A stretch of DNA of 64,000 nt from Streptomyces albicerus (GCF_008905045.1 NZ_VWMY01000029.1:62001-126000), one strand, 5' to 3'; shown: positions 1 through 8,749, counted from the first letter of the stretch. Notes: generated from the letters alone by a model not told the origin. Made by a program: numbers and translations.

Positions 1-111
1 CCTACCTCTCATGTGCCCCTTGATCATGCATGTCTACCGTTGTGACGGCGGATGCGTGGTTGAACTTCTTTGGTTTCGGGGGAAGTTGACACTCATTCGG
101 GTCGGCGGCCG

Positions 112-1611
112 TCACTTCGGGTCCGACAGGGGGTTGGGGAGGGCGGCCCAGATGTCCCCCCGCCGGTCGGGCGAAAGGCGCATCAGCGTCAGTGCCTTGC
201 TCGGGAGCGGCTCCGTCACAAGGGTCATGAGATCCGCACCGCGCGGCAGATCACGCACGGCGGTGGAGAGCGCCGCGCGCAGGGCGGGCGCCGAACCCGC
301 CGTCGCGGCCAGCGCGCCCGCGACCAGCGAACCGAAGACCTTGCGGCGCAACGTAGTCACGTCGTCGGTGACGATACGGCCGGTCAGGGAGGGGACCGAC
401 AGGCCGTGGCGGGCCAGCCGGTCCGGGCTGACGCGGATGTCGGCGAGGTCGCGGTAGACCAGGCGGAGCGGGGCATCCGTGGCCGAGAGCACCACCAAGA
501 GGTTCTGGCCGTGCGCCTCCAGGGCCACACCCAGGTCGAGCAGCCGCAGACAGACGGTGAGGGCGAGCCGGGTGAACTCGGCCATCCAGGCGGGGGATTC
601 CGGCAGACCGGTCGCGGCGAGAGCGGCCACCGGGACCACGCGTTCGCCGCTCTCCGGGGCCGCGTATGCGTCCGGGGACTCGCGCAGCACCGCTGCCAGA
701 TCGGGGGAACCGGCGGTGGCCGCGCCCAGGGTGCGGGTGATGTGCAACAGACCGTCGGTGCGGGCGGCGACCGACTCCACGAACGCCGACACCGTCGCGG
801 ACGTCTCGATCGAGTAGACGGAGATGTCCCGCACGGACGACGTCAGCCGGGCGCTCAACGCGGTCTTGACATGCGGGCCGTCGGGCAGGGCGAGGGTGCG
901 CAACGACATCAACGGGTGGGCGCTCGGCCCCTCCTGACTCCGCACGTCGAGCACGTGTGCCGCCTGCCAGGGGTGCACCGGGATCAGCACGCGGTCACCG
1001 TCCCGCAGCCACTTCGGCCACTCGCCGCGTACGACAGAGTCGTCCACGGCGACCAGGCCCAGGTGCACCACCGGCCGGTGCTCGGGCCCGTACGCGAGCT
1101 GCTCGGCCACCGAGAATCCGGGCCGGGAACGGCAGTTGGGGTGGAACGGGTGCCCGTCCACCACCCGTTGCTCCCACTCCCAGCTCACCGTCGGTACCCG
1201 CTCGGGCTTCGGCTGATCGGCCCGCGACATCGCCAACGAGGCCACACTGTGGTCGAGTTCGGCGGCGAAGTCCGCACCGTGCGGGACGGCGAGCGCCGTC
1301 ATCAGCTGTGCCGGATGGTCGTACGGCCGGCCGTCGAGGTGTACCTCGGTGACGTACGCGGCGGTCGCGAACGGATCGGCGGGCGGGCCGTGCAGCCGGC
1401 GGCCGTCCGCGAGCCGGAGGACGAGGCCGTCACGTACCGGCTCGCGGCGCTCGACCCACGGGAGCGGCTCATGCGCGAGCGCACGCCACAACCGGGTCAG
1501 GACGGCCGCCCGCGCGCCCGGAAGTTCAGCCGTGTACGACGCCGACAGTTCGGGCCGAGCGCCGTCGAGCCCGATGGCAAGCTCGGTCTCGGTGGTGGAG
1601 GGTCGCTGCAC
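112..1611 (-). CDS. IucA/IucC-family NIS siderophore synthetase (A)
   Basis: ATP-dependent ligase of the NRPS-independent siderophore (NIS) family. These cytoplasmic enzymes join citrate or another carboxylate to an amine or hydroxamate via an acyl-adenylate. Seen: the HPFHP block followed by NCRSRPG (about residues 154-165 from this start), HPWQ at about 213, and EAHGQN in the C-terminal FhuF-like part. About 500 residues is slightly short for the family (550-620). A GTG start at 1611 is preferred because AAGGAG lies 7 nt before it; an in-frame ATG at 1641 would add 10 residues without a better ribosome site. It is divergent from a second synthetase, with about 105 bp between them. The family's usual K in HPxHPxxKxRxG is not obvious here (NCRSR). 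No hydroxylase, acyltransferase, exporter or Fe-uptake gene lies to the right; any partners would be left of the window. Substrate unknown. Confidence 0.88.
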   Translation of the reverse strand: MQRPSTTETELAIGLDGARPELSASYTAELPGARAAVLTRLWRALAHEPLPWVERREPVRDGLVLRLADGRRLHGPPADPFATAAYVTEVHLDGRPYDHPAQLMTALAVPHGADFAAELDHSVASLAMSRADQPKPERVPTVSWEWEQRVVDGHPFHPNCRSRPGFSVAEQLAYGPEHRPVVHLGLVAVDDSVVRGEWPKWLRDGDRVLIPVHPWQAAHVLDVRSQEGPSAHPLMSLRTLALPDGPHVKTALSARLTSSVRDISVYSIETSATVSAFVESVAARTDGLLHITRTLGAATAGSPDLAAVLRESPDAYAAPESGERVVPVAALAATGLPESPAWMAEFTRLALTVCLRLLDLGVALEAHGQNLLVVLSATDAPLRLVYRDLADIRVSPDRLARHGLSVPSLTGRIVTDDVTTLRRKVFGSLVAGALAATAGSAPALRAALSTAVRDLPRGADLMTLVTEPLPSKALTLMRLSPDRRGDIWAALPNPLSDPK

Positions 1612-1716
1612 GGTGGGGCTCCTTGGAGGGCGGGTACGCATCGTGGAGTCTGACGTCGGGAGTCCGGCGTCACGGAACGACGGACATACTGATCACCAGT
1701 GCACCGTAGGGAACGA
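1612..1716. promoter_or_regulatory. Shared divergent promoter region of the two siderophore synthetases
   Basis: About 105 bp must hold both promoters. I see no TTAGGTTAGGCTAACCTAA-like iron box (DmdR/IdeR type) here or in the first 111 bases, and no clear -35/-10 pair. AAGGAG (minus strand) and AGGGAA (plus strand) are the two ribosome sites. Confidence 0.4.
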
Positions 1717-3297
1717 ATGAATCGCGTGGACCCCATGGACCCGATGGACCCGGTGGGCCTCAGGGACGAGATCTCCGAGCGCGCCGACGCGTACGCGGCC
1801 GCGCCGTTGCTCAACTGTCTCCTGCGGGAGGTGGCGGACCCCGCCCGTCTCCCGGGGGAGGCCGGGGAGCCGGGCGTCCACCGCCTGCGGGCGAGCGGGC
1901 GGCTGCTGCGGGTCCGCGACGGACGCAGGCCCGCCGGGCCCGAGGTGTGCGCCGACGGCGCCTGGCACCGGCTCACCCACGCCGAGCTGGTCAAACTCAC
2001 GGCGGAAGAGCTGCGCGACCACACCGGCGTAGCCAACTCCGAACTGCCCGGCGAGATGCTCGACAGCCGGGACGCGGTGGCCGCACTGCTCACCGCCCGC
2101 GCCCACGCGACTCGGCCGGACGACCCGTACCTGCGCTCCGAACAGTCCCTGATCATCGGGCACCCCTACCACCCCGCGCCCAAGGCCCGCGGCGGCGGCC
2201 CCGTCGCCGGCTGGCTGCCGTACGCGCCCGAGGCGTACGCCCGCTTCCCACTGACCCTGCTCGGGTTGCGCGAGGACACGGTCGTCGAGGAGGGCGACAC
2301 AGCGGCGCTCGACACACTGGGCGAGGCCCCGCCCGGCTACCGGCTGCTGCCCGCCCATCCCTGGCAGCTCGACCTGGTCGGCCAGGGCCTGGGCGAGGCC
2401 TTCGCGGACGGCCGCCTGGTGCTGCTGGGCCACACCGTGCACGCCGTCCTGCCCACGGCCGCCATTCGCACGGTGTACGCCGCTGAGGACGACCTGTTCC
2501 TCAAGTTCAGCCTCGACGTGCGCATTACGAACGACATCCGCCGTCTGTGGCGCGACGACCTGCTCAAGCTCCGCCGCACGGACGAGGCGGTGACATCCGC
2601 CTTCGCGGCGCTGCGGGACGGTGCGGCGGCGCCCGCCGGTCCGGGTGGGCGGGGGTCCGCCGCCTGGCTGAGCGACCGCGGCTACCGCACGGCCGACTTC
2701 GCCTTCGAGGAACTGGCCGTCCTCGTCCGTGACGGTCTCCACGGCCATGTCCTCCCCGGCGCGACCCCGTTCCTGGCCGCCGCCCTGGCCGAGGGCTTCG
2801 AGGGCAGCCCGCTCGACACCCTCGCCGACCCGGCGGCGTGGTGGACGGCGTACCTGCGTCAGGTCGTGCCGCCGGCCCTGGAGGTCTTCGCACGGCACGG
2901 TGTCGTCCTGGAGGCGCACCTTCAGAACACGGTGGTGGCGGTGGACGCCGCAGGGCTGCCCGTCCAGGCCCTGTTCCGGGACGCGGAGGGCGTGAAACTC
3001 CTGTCGGACGTGTCACGGGCGGCGGGCTGGGAACGGTTGGTGTACACCCTGATCGTGAACAACCTGACCGAGATCGCGGCCGCACTGACGGAACGCCACC
3101 CCGGCTTCGACCCGTGGCCCGCCGCCCGGCGAGAGCTGACGCGCCACGAGATCCCCGAAGCCGCCGGTCTCCTCACCTCACCCACCCTCCCCGGAAAGAC
3201 GAATCTCCTGCTGCGGTGGACGGGCGCGGACGGAGCGGACGCACGGTATCTGCCGCTGGCCAACCCGCTCCGGGAGACGGCCGGCGCCGTCTCCTAG
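1717..3297 (+). CDS. IucA/IucC-family NIS siderophore synthetase (B)
   Basis: Second NIS synthetase, divergent from the first. Seen: the canonical GHPYHPAPKARGG block with the expected Lys, an HPWQLD block, KFSLDVRITNDIRR (nucleotide/citrate-site region) and EAHLQN in the C-terminal half. Length about 526 aa. The ATG at 1717 follows AGGGAAC; a GTG at 1699 would add six residues. Two synthetases side by side are typical of pathways needing two successive amide bonds (aerobactin-, schizokinen- or achromobactin-like logic), so A and B probably act in series on one scaffold; this is inference. The next gene, a HipA-like kinase, is 170 bp away and unrelated in function. Confidence 0.9.
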   Translation: MNRVDPMDPMDPVGLRDEISERADAYAAAPLLNCLLREVADPARLPGEAGEPGVHRLRASGRLLRVRDGRRPAGPEVCADGAWHRLTHAELVKLTAEELRDHTGVANSELPGEMLDSRDAVAALLTARAHATRPDDPYLRSEQSLIIGHPYHPAPKARGGGPVAGWLPYAPEAYARFPLTLLGLREDTVVEEGDTAALDTLGEAPPGYRLLPAHPWQLDLVGQGLGEAFADGRLVLLGHTVHAVLPTAAIRTVYAAEDDLFLKFSLDVRITNDIRRLWRDDLLKLRRTDEAVTSAFAALRDGAAAPAGPGGRGSAAWLSDRGYRTADFAFEELAVLVRDGLHGHVLPGATPFLAAALAEGFEGSPLDTLADPAAWWTAYLRQVVPPALEVFARHGVVLEAHLQNTVVAVDAAGLPVQALFRDAEGVKLLSDVSRAAGWERLVYTLIVNNLTEIAAALTERHPGFDPWPAARRELTRHEIPEAAGLLTSPTLPGKTNLLLRWTGADGADARYLPLANPLRETAGAVS

Positions 3298-3455
3298 GCG
3301 GTCGTGCCGCCCCGGCCGCCTCCAGCGCCGCCGGCGCGTCCACGCCGAAGTCGGAACGGGAGCGAGCGTGAACCCGTGCTGTATCCGAGGATCCGTGATC
3401 GTGCCCGCGGGGGCGGCGGGCAGAAAATACCGGTCAGCCGCGCGAGCGGCTGAAT

Positions 3456-3461
3456 TACAGT
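3456..3461 (+). promoter_or_regulatory. -10 box (TACAGT) for leaderless hipA-like mRNA
   Basis: TANNNT box ending 7 nt before the preferred GTG at 3469, with no Shine-Dalgarno sequence. A perfect 7-bp hairpin (3435-3441 with 3446-3452) lies just upstream. Confidence 0.45.
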
Positions 3462-3468
3462 GGCCGGT

Positions 3469-4392
3469 GTGCTGCGCGAAGTGACCGCCGATCGATACGT
3501 GACCCCGCTGAGGGCGGGCGGCTCCGTGCCCGGCGTCGTCGAGGCCGATGACCTGGGGACGTACGTCGTGAAGTTCACGGGCTCGGCGCAGGGGCGCAAG
3601 GCGCTGGTCGCCGAGGTGATCGTGGGGGAGCTCGCGCGGGCACTCGGGCTGCGGTTCCCCGAGCTGGTGCTGGTGCACTTCGACCCGGCGGTCGCCGAGC
3701 ACGAGCCCCACCAGGAGGTCCAGGACCTGCTGCGCGCCAGCGCCGGGCTCAACCTCGGCATGGACTATCTGTCGGGCGCCCATGACTTCACGCCGGAGGT
3801 CGCGGAGACGTTCGCCGTCGATCCGCTGGAGGCGGGCCGGATCATCTGGCTGGACGCCCTCACGGTCAACGTGGACCGCACGACGCACAGCTCGAACCTG
3901 ATGATCTGGCCCACGCTCGGCGTCGCGCCCCCGCGGCTGTGGCTGATCGACCACGGTGCGGCCCTCGTCTTCCACCACCGCTGGGACGCGTCGGCACCGG
4001 AGAAGGCGTACGACTTCCGGCGGCACGCGCTCGGCGGGTACACCCCGGACACCCGGGCGGCGGACGCCGAGCTCGCTCCCCGGGTGACCGAGGAGCTCCT
4101 GCGCGAGATCACGGGGGAGGTGCCGGACGCCTGGCTCGCCGACGAGCCCGGCTTCGCGACGCCCGACGAGGCCCGCGAGGCGTACGTCGCCTACCTTCGC
4201 GCGCGTGTGAAGGCCTCCGCGGCCTGGCTCCCCACGGACTTCCCCAACCGTGAACAGCTCGCCGCCGAGGACGCACACCGTGCGGCGAAGACCCAGGAAG
4301 GCCGGCCGAACTGGCTGAAGCGGGTCCCCGACCTGCACGGCAAGCCCGCGGCCGAGCAGGACTGGTCCGTGCACCTCGAAAGGAAGCCCTGA
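3469..4392 (+). CDS. HipA-like kinase domain protein
   Basis: Resembles the stand-alone HipA-like kinase family of actinobacteria (the HipA C-terminal-type fold without a HipB partner). Seen: GTYVVKFTGSAQGRKAL near the N-terminus (nucleotide-binding Lys region), D-A-L-T-V-N-V-D-R at about residues 136-144 (catalytic-loop-like, with N and D), and LWLIDHGAALVFH at about 160 (metal-binding D-H). No HTH antitoxin gene flanks it, so a toxin role is not implied. The preferred start is GTG 3469, seven nt after a TACAGT box, giving MLREVT...; GTG 3460 is the alternative. The SelW-like gene starts 4 nt after the stop, so the two are almost certainly one operon. Substrate unknown. Confidence 0.65.
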   Translation: MLREVTADRYVTPLRAGGSVPGVVEADDLGTYVVKFTGSAQGRKALVAEVIVGELARALGLRFPELVLVHFDPAVAEHEPHQEVQDLLRASAGLNLGMDYLSGAHDFTPEVAETFAVDPLEAGRIIWLDALTVNVDRTTHSSNLMIWPTLGVAPPRLWLIDHGAALVFHHRWDASAPEKAYDFRRHALGGYTPDTRAADAELAPRVTEELLREITGEVPDAWLADEPGFATPDEAREAYVAYLRARVKASAAWLPTDFPNREQLAAEDAHRAAKTQEGRPNWLKRVPDLHGKPAAEQDWSVHLERKP

Positions 4393-4396
4393 CCCC

Positions 4397-4699
4397 GTGA
4401 CCGCTCCGACTTCCCCGAACTCCCCGGCGGCCCTGCACCGCGTCCAGATCGAGTACTGCACCCAGTGCCGCTGGCTCCCCCGGGCCGCCTGGCTCGCACA
4501 GGAACTCCTCACCACCTTCGAGCAGGAGCTGACGGAGCTCGCGCTCAAGCCGGGCACCGGCGGCGTCTTCGTCGTACGGGTCGACGACGAGGTGATCTGG
4601 GACCGCCGAGAGCAGGGCTTCCCCGAGCCGACGGCCGTGAAGCGCCTCGTACGCGACCGAGTGGCCCCGGAAAAGTCCCTGGGCCACTCGGAGAAGTAG
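4397..4699 (+). CDS. SelT/SelW/SelH (Rdx)-family thioredoxin-fold protein
   Basis: Small protein of the Rdx family: a CxxC/CxxU redox motif near the N-terminus in a thioredoxin-like fold. Seen: EYCTQCRWLPRAAW (the Cys pair at about residues 20-23), then the family G-x-G-G-V-F-x-V central strand (GTGGVFVVRVDDEVIWDR) and a C-terminal EPTAVKRLVRD helix. The U position is Cys (TGC), so it is not a selenoprotein. GTG start, 4 nt after the HipA-like gene. Convergent with aceB; the two stops are 52 bp apart. Redox partner unknown. Confidence 0.85.
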   Translation: MTAPTSPNSPAALHRVQIEYCTQCRWLPRAAWLAQELLTTFEQELTELALKPGTGGVFVVRVDDEVIWDRREQGFPEPTAVKRLVRDRVAPEKSLGHSEK

Positions 4700-4710
4700 G
4701 ACCTCGGCGG

Positions 4711-4760
4711 CTCGGCCGACGCAGTGACCGCTCAGCCGACGAAGTGACCGCTCAGCCGGC
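4711..4760. repeat. 20-bp tandem repeat of the aceB 3' end (stop included), 2.5 copies
   Basis: Units 4711-4730 and 4731-4750 differ at two positions, and a third half unit (4751-4760) is the real end of aceB. Each unit's reverse complement carries GGCTGAG or GGCCGAG at the place of the aceB stop codon. It belongs to a class of stop-codon-anchored tandem duplications seen at several genes here. Confidence 0.85.
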
Positions 4761-6377
4761 CAGCTGCTCGTACGCCGGCAGTGTCAGGAAGTCCGCGTAG
4801 TCCTCGTCGAGGGCGACCTTCAGCAGCAGGTCGTGGGCCTGCTGCCAGTTGCCGGCCGCGAAGGCCTCCTCGCCGATCTCGGCGCGGATGTCGGCGAGTT
4901 CCTCGGCGGCGACCTTGCGGGCCAGCTCCGGTGTGGCCTTCTCGCCGTTCTCGAACTCGACGCCCGCATTGATCCACTGCCAAATCTGCGAGCGCGAGAT
5001 CTCGGCGGTGGCCGCGTCTTCCATGAGGTTGAAGATCGCGACGGCGCCGAGCCCGCGCAGCCAGGCCTCGATGTAGCGGATGCCGACCTGGACGGCGTTG
5101 ACCAGTCCGTCGTACGTGGGCCTGGCGTGGAGGGAGTCGATGGCGATGAGATCGGCGGCCTTGACGTCGACGTCCTCGCGGAGACGGTCCTTCTGGTTCG
5201 GCCTGTCGCCGAGGACCGCGTCGAAGGAGGCCATCGCGATCGGGACCAGATCCGGGTGCGCGACCCAGGAGCCGTCGAAGCCGTCGCCCGCCTCGCGGTC
5301 CTTGTCGGCCTTGACCTTCTCGAAGGCGACCTTGTTGACCTCTTCGTCACGCCGGGACGGGATGAACGCCGCCATGCCGCCGATCGCGTGCGCACCGCGC
5401 TTGTGGCAGGTGCGGACGAGCAGTTCGGTGTACGCGCGCATGAACGGGGCGGTCATCGTCACCGCGTTGCGGTCCGGCAGGACGAACTTCTGCCCGCCGT
5501 CACGGAAGTTCTTGACGATGGAGAAGAGATAGTCCCAGCGGCCCGCGTTCAACCCCGAGGCGTGGTCGCGGAGTTCGTACAGGATCTCCTCCATCTCGTA
5601 CGCCGCCGTGATCGTCTCGATGAGGACCGTGGCGCGGATGGTGCCCTGGGGGATGCCGACGTAGTCCTGCGCGAAGACGAACACCTCGTTCCAGAGGCGG
5701 GCCTCCAGGTGCGACTCCGTCTTGGGGAGGTAGAAGTACGGGCCCTTGCCGAGGTCGAGCAGACGCTGGGCGTTGTGGAAGAAGTACAGTCCGAAGTCGA
5801 CGAGCGCGCCGGGGACCGGAGTGCCGTCGGCGTCGACGAGGTGCCGCTCGTTCAGGTGCCAGCCGCGGGGGCGCATCACGACCGTCGCCAGCTGCTCCGG
5901 GGCCTTGAGGGCGTACGACTTGCCGGTGCGCTCGTCCGTGAAGTCGATGTTCCGGGTGTACGCGTCGGTGAGGTTCAGCTGGCCGAGGACCACGTTCTCC
6001 CAGGTGGGCGCCGAGGCGTCCTCGAAGTCCGCGAGCCAGACCTTCGCGCCGGAGTTGAGGGCGTTGATGGTCATCTTGCGGTCGGTGGGGCCGGTGATCT
6101 CGACCCGGCGGTCGTTCAGGGCCTCGGGCGACGGCGCCACCTTCCAGGAGTCGTCGGCGCGGATGGCGGCCGTCTCCGGGAGGAAGTCGAGTGTGGAGGT
6201 GCGGGCGATCTCGGCGCGGCGCTCGGCACGGCGGGCGAGGAGCTCGTCACGCCGGGGCGTGAACCGGCGGTGCAGCTCGGCCACGAAGGCGAGGGCCGCG
6301 TCGGTGAGGACCTCGTCCTGCCGCGGCAGGGGCTCGGCGTCGACGATGGCCAGCGGGGACGGCGCTGGTGCGGACAT
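4752..6377 (-). CDS. aceB: Malate synthase A
   Basis: Condenses glyoxylate with acetyl-CoA to malate. Here it probably consumes glyoxylate from allantoin breakdown, or serves the glyoxylate shunt. Length 541 aa, normal for isoform A. Seen: the family blocks ITGPTDRKMTINALNSGAK, ADFEDASAPTWENV, VMRPRGWHLNERH (catalytic Arg region), ATVLIETITAAYEMEEILYE (metal-binding Glu), and the late SQIWQWINAG with VEFENGE. The catalytic Asp is expected near SHP/DGSW-VAHPDLV. ATG start with AAGGAAGTGA upstream. A TTCC-N7-GGAA operator lies 122 bp upstream, as in the allantoin genes, so shared AllR control is likely. Confidence 0.97.
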   Translation of the reverse strand: MSAPAPSPLAIVDAEPLPRQDEVLTDAALAFVAELHRRFTPRRDELLARRAERRAEIARTSTLDFLPETAAIRADDSWKVAPSPEALNDRRVEITGPTDRKMTINALNSGAKVWLADFEDASAPTWENVVLGQLNLTDAYTRNIDFTDERTGKSYALKAPEQLATVVMRPRGWHLNERHLVDADGTPVPGALVDFGLYFFHNAQRLLDLGKGPYFYLPKTESHLEARLWNEVFVFAQDYVGIPQGTIRATVLIETITAAYEMEEILYELRDHASGLNAGRWDYLFSIVKNFRDGGQKFVLPDRNAVTMTAPFMRAYTELLVRTCHKRGAHAIGGMAAFIPSRRDEEVNKVAFEKVKADKDREAGDGFDGSWVAHPDLVPIAMASFDAVLGDRPNQKDRLREDVDVKAADLIAIDSLHARPTYDGLVNAVQVGIRYIEAWLRGLGAVAIFNLMEDAATAEISRSQIWQWINAGVEFENGEKATPELARKVAAEELADIRAEIGEEAFAAGNWQQAHDLLLKVALDEDYADFLTLPAYEQLAG

Positions 6378-6498
6378 GAACTGTCACTTCCTTCAGCGAG
6401 CTGACGTGAGTACACCGCGGCACTGGGTGCCAGGGGGCCCAGATGCGGCTGACAGCGCCTTGAGGGCGGTCAGGCGCTTCTGAACAGTGGATAGTAGT

Positions 6499-6513
6499 TT
6501 CCTCATGGTGGAA
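6499..6513. promoter_or_regulatory. AllR-like operator upstream of aceB
   Basis: TTCCTCATGGTGGAA, matching the TTCC-N4/5-GTGGAA pattern of the sites between allR and allB (8657-8671, 8767-8781). Flanked by TTCTGAACAG and GTTCAA/TTGAC half sites. Assigning it to AllR is inference from shared sequence and gene context. Confidence 0.6.
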
Positions 6514-6579
6514 GTTCAATGATCTGTTGACGTCGAGATTCTCTGAGTCGAGGGAAGGTGGCGCTCAGTGCCACCCCGT

Positions 6580-7179
6580 TCACTCAAGGTGGACCAGGTC
6601 GCCTTCCGTGTCGATGTCGTACGGCTGCGCCACGTCCCCGCACTCGACGAGCACGACCTCGTCCTGGTGGGCCTTCAGGTAGGCGCGTGCCCCCCGGTCC
6701 CCGGTCGCAGTCGCGGCGATCCCCGCCCAGTGACCGGCGCCGAAGAGCACCGGATGCCCCCTCTCCCCGTCGTACGAGGCTGCCGCGAGCGACTCCTCCG
6801 ACACGTACGCGGCGAGTACGCGCCCCACGGCCTCCGGCCCGATCCCCGGCTGGTCGACCAGTGCCACCAGCGCGCCCCGGACGCCCGTACCGGCCAGCGA
6901 CTCCAGGCCGGCCCGCAGCGACGAGCCCATGCCCTGCGCCCAGTCGAGGTTGTCCACGAGTACACAGCCGGGCAGCACGGCCCGCTCGCGCACGGTGTCG
7001 GCCTCCGCGCCGAGGACCACATGGATCCGGGAGCAGCCGCCCGCCCTCAGTACTCCGATCGCGTGTTCGACGAGAGGGCGCCCCCGGTGGGTCAGGAGTG
7101 CCTTGGGGCGTCCACCGAGGCGCCGCCCTCCGCCGGCGGCCAGCAGCAGCCCGGCGACCTGCTCGTTGTTCTGCGTCAT
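6580..7179 (-). CDS. MobA-like NTP transferase (molybdenum cofactor cytidylyl/guanylyltransferase-like)
   Basis: Nucleotidyltransferase of the MobA/MocA type, which transfers CMP or GMP to molybdopterin for xanthine-dehydrogenase-type enzymes. Seen: the N-terminal signature LLLAAGGGRRLGGRPKALL (consensus AGGxxxRxGxxK), VALVDQPGIGPEAV (D-Q-P metal/nucleotide site), HPVLFG, and a terminal YDIDTEGDL (the family's D-I-D-T-x-x-D). Length 199 aa. The ATG at 7179 has GGGGG upstream. It sits with allantoin genes, and purine catabolism needs a molybdenum xanthine dehydrogenase; MocA-like cytidylylation is therefore the best guess. Confidence 0.85.
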   Translation of the reverse strand: MTQNNEQVAGLLLAAGGGRRLGGRPKALLTHRGRPLVEHAIGVLRAGGCSRIHVVLGAEADTVRERAVLPGCVLVDNLDWAQGMGSSLRAGLESLAGTGVRGALVALVDQPGIGPEAVGRVLAAYVSEESLAAASYDGERGHPVLFGAGHWAGIAATATGDRGARAYLKAHQDEVVLVECGDVAQPYDIDTEGDLVHLE

Positions 7180-7386
7180 GCCCCCTGCATACCGGACCCG
7201 GCGCGGACGTGCCCGGGAACCGGTTCGGGCCTCATGGTGTCCGCGGACTGAATTTCGGTCCTCGGAGTGGCGCCCACCGCGCCGGGTGGCGTTTACTGGC
7301 CCGCGTCCCCGGCGCCCGACCAGCGCCACGGGATGTTGGGCGGGAGCGGAAGTCTTGCGCACAAAGGCGTGCGAGGGGGGAGAGCT

Positions 7387-7701
7387 GTGTTGCGGAGCTT
7401 GGGACAGAGGCCAGTGACCGGCAGCGACGAGGATCCGAGGGTGGCGGAGTTGCGGACCGCGGTGTCCAGGCTGCGCCGCGAACTCGCCGCGCACCCGGCC
7501 GAGTTCCCGGATCGCGGTATCGCCGAGGACGAGCTCGCGGCGCTCGCCGCGATGGCCGTCAGCGGTATGCCGGAGGTTCCCCGCCTGCGCCGCTCGCTGC
7601 TTCTGATAGCCGGCTCCATCGGCTCGGTCAGCGCGCTGGCCTCGGGACTCGCGGACGTGCGCAGCGCGGTGGAGCTCTTCGGGGAGCCGCCGCGGCGCTG
7701 A
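7387..7701 (+). CDS. Small conserved protein (DUF5955-like)
   Basis: A 104-residue protein of unknown function, conserved (from memory) at this place next to streptomycete allantoin genes. Seen: a charged helical segment (VAELRTAVSRLRRELAAHP), then a hydrophobic stretch (SLLLIAGSIGSVSALASGL) that may be a membrane-contacting helix, ending in AVELFGEPP. The GTG at 7387 is chosen because GAGGGGGGAG lies 5-6 nt upstream; an in-frame start at 7267 gives an unlikely Pro/Gly-rich leader. It is divergent from the MobA-like gene and convergent with allR. Confidence 0.7.
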   Translation: MLRSLGQRPVTGSDEDPRVAELRTAVSRLRRELAAHPAEFPDRGIAEDELAALAAMAVSGMPEVPRLRRSLLLIAGSIGSVSALASGLADVRSAVELFGEPPRR

Positions 7702-7760
7702 GGGCGCGGCCGGACAACTCCCTTGCGACGGTGGTGAGTTGGCCCGTCAGTTGAGTGCGC

Positions 7761-8561
7761 TCAGGCAGCCGGGCCCGAACTCGCCAGCGCCTCCGACAAC
7801 TCCACCGCGACCTGCTGGAGCACGGGCACGATCCGCTCCGTCGCCGTCTCCGTGACGCGTCCGGCCGGACCTGAGATCGAAATCGCCGCGGCGGTGGGGG
7901 AGTTGGGCACGGAGACGGCGAGGCAGCGCACGCCGATCTCCTGCTCGTTGTCGTCCACCGCGTACCCGGCGCGCCGTACCTCTTCGAGCGCGGTGAGGAA
8001 CTCGTCGGGCGTCGTGATCGTCTTCTCCGTCGCGGCGGGCATGCCCGTACGGGACAGGAGCGCGCGCACCTCGTCGGCCGGGACGTGCGCGAGCAGGGCC
8101 TTGCCGACGCCCGTGGAGTGCGGCAGCACCCGGCGGCCCACCTCGGTGAACATCCGCATCGAGTGCTTGGACGGCACCTGCGCCACGTACACGATCTCGT
8201 CGCCGTCGAGCAGTGCCATGTTCGCCGTCTCGCCGGTCTCCTCGACCAGGCGCGCCAGATAGGGGCGGGCCCAGGTGCCGAGCAGCCGGGACGCGGACTC
8301 GCCGAGGCGGATCAGCCGCGGGCCGAGCGCGTACCGCCGATTGGTCTGCTGGCGTACGTAACCGCAGGCCACGAGCGTGCGCATCAGACGGTGGATGGTG
8401 GGCAGCGGCAGCCCGCTGCTCGCGGAGAGCTCGCTCAGGCCGACCTCGCCGCCCGCGTCCGCCATCCTCTCCAGCAGGTCGAAGGCGCGCTCGAGGGACT
8501 GGACGCCACCGCTGGCGGCAGCTGGCTTGGCGTCGGTGGCGCTGGCGCTGGACGTCGGCAC
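7761..8561 (-). CDS. allR: IclR-family regulator of allantoin catabolism
   Basis: IclR-type repressor: N-terminal winged HTH (about residues 22-80: SLERAFDLLERMADAG...LSELSASSGLPLPTIHRLM) and a C-terminal effector-binding domain (GETANMALLDGDEIVYVAQ; LPHSTGVGKALLAH; RRAGYAVDDNEQEIGVRCLAVSV). In Streptomyces AllR represses the allantoin/glyoxylate genes and is relieved by pathway intermediates such as allantoate or glyoxylate; the effector here is not visible. The GTG at 8561 has AAAGGA six nt upstream; a GTG at 8618 would add 19 atypical residues. Operator-like sites lie between it and allB, so autoregulation is probable. Confidence 0.93.
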   Translation of the reverse strand: MPTSSASATDAKPAAASGGVQSLERAFDLLERMADAGGEVGLSELSASSGLPLPTIHRLMRTLVACGYVRQQTNRRYALGPRLIRLGESASRLLGTWARPYLARLVEETGETANMALLDGDEIVYVAQVPSKHSMRMFTEVGRRVLPHSTGVGKALLAHVPADEVRALLSRTGMPAATEKTITTPDEFLTALEEVRRAGYAVDDNEQEIGVRCLAVSVPNSPTAAAISISGPAGRVTETATERIVPVLQQVAVELSEALASSGPAA

Positions 8562-8635
8562 GGGCGGTCCTTTCAGGCGGGCAGACGGGAAGCCTACCCG
8601 GCGGTTGGTTGACTGCACGGCTCGGTGTGGTTACG

Positions 8636-8671
8636 TTCTGCTTGGTGGAAGTGTAATTCCGCTTTGTGGAA
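8636..8671. promoter_or_regulatory. Paired AllR-like operators in front of allR
   Basis: Two 15-bp sites, TTCTGCTTGGTGGAA (8636-8650) and TTCCGCTTTGTGGAA (8657-8671), with centres 21 bp apart (two helical turns), 75-110 bp upstream of the allR start. They share the right half GTGGAA with sites at allB and aceB. Confidence 0.65.
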
Positions 8672-8749
8672 ACGTCCAGAGAGAGTCCGTGTGGCGCGCA
8701 CAGTGGAGAAGTCGACTCTTGACGGCGTGGAGTGGGGAGTGAAGACTCC

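Noticed and set aside
1..111. Gene at the left edge
   Set aside because: The plus-strand frame there runs antisense into the synthetase and has no family likeness; nothing supportable in these bases.
1612..1716. Iron box between the siderophore synthetases
   Set aside because: No 19-bp TTAGGTTAGG-type palindrome, even allowing several mismatches.
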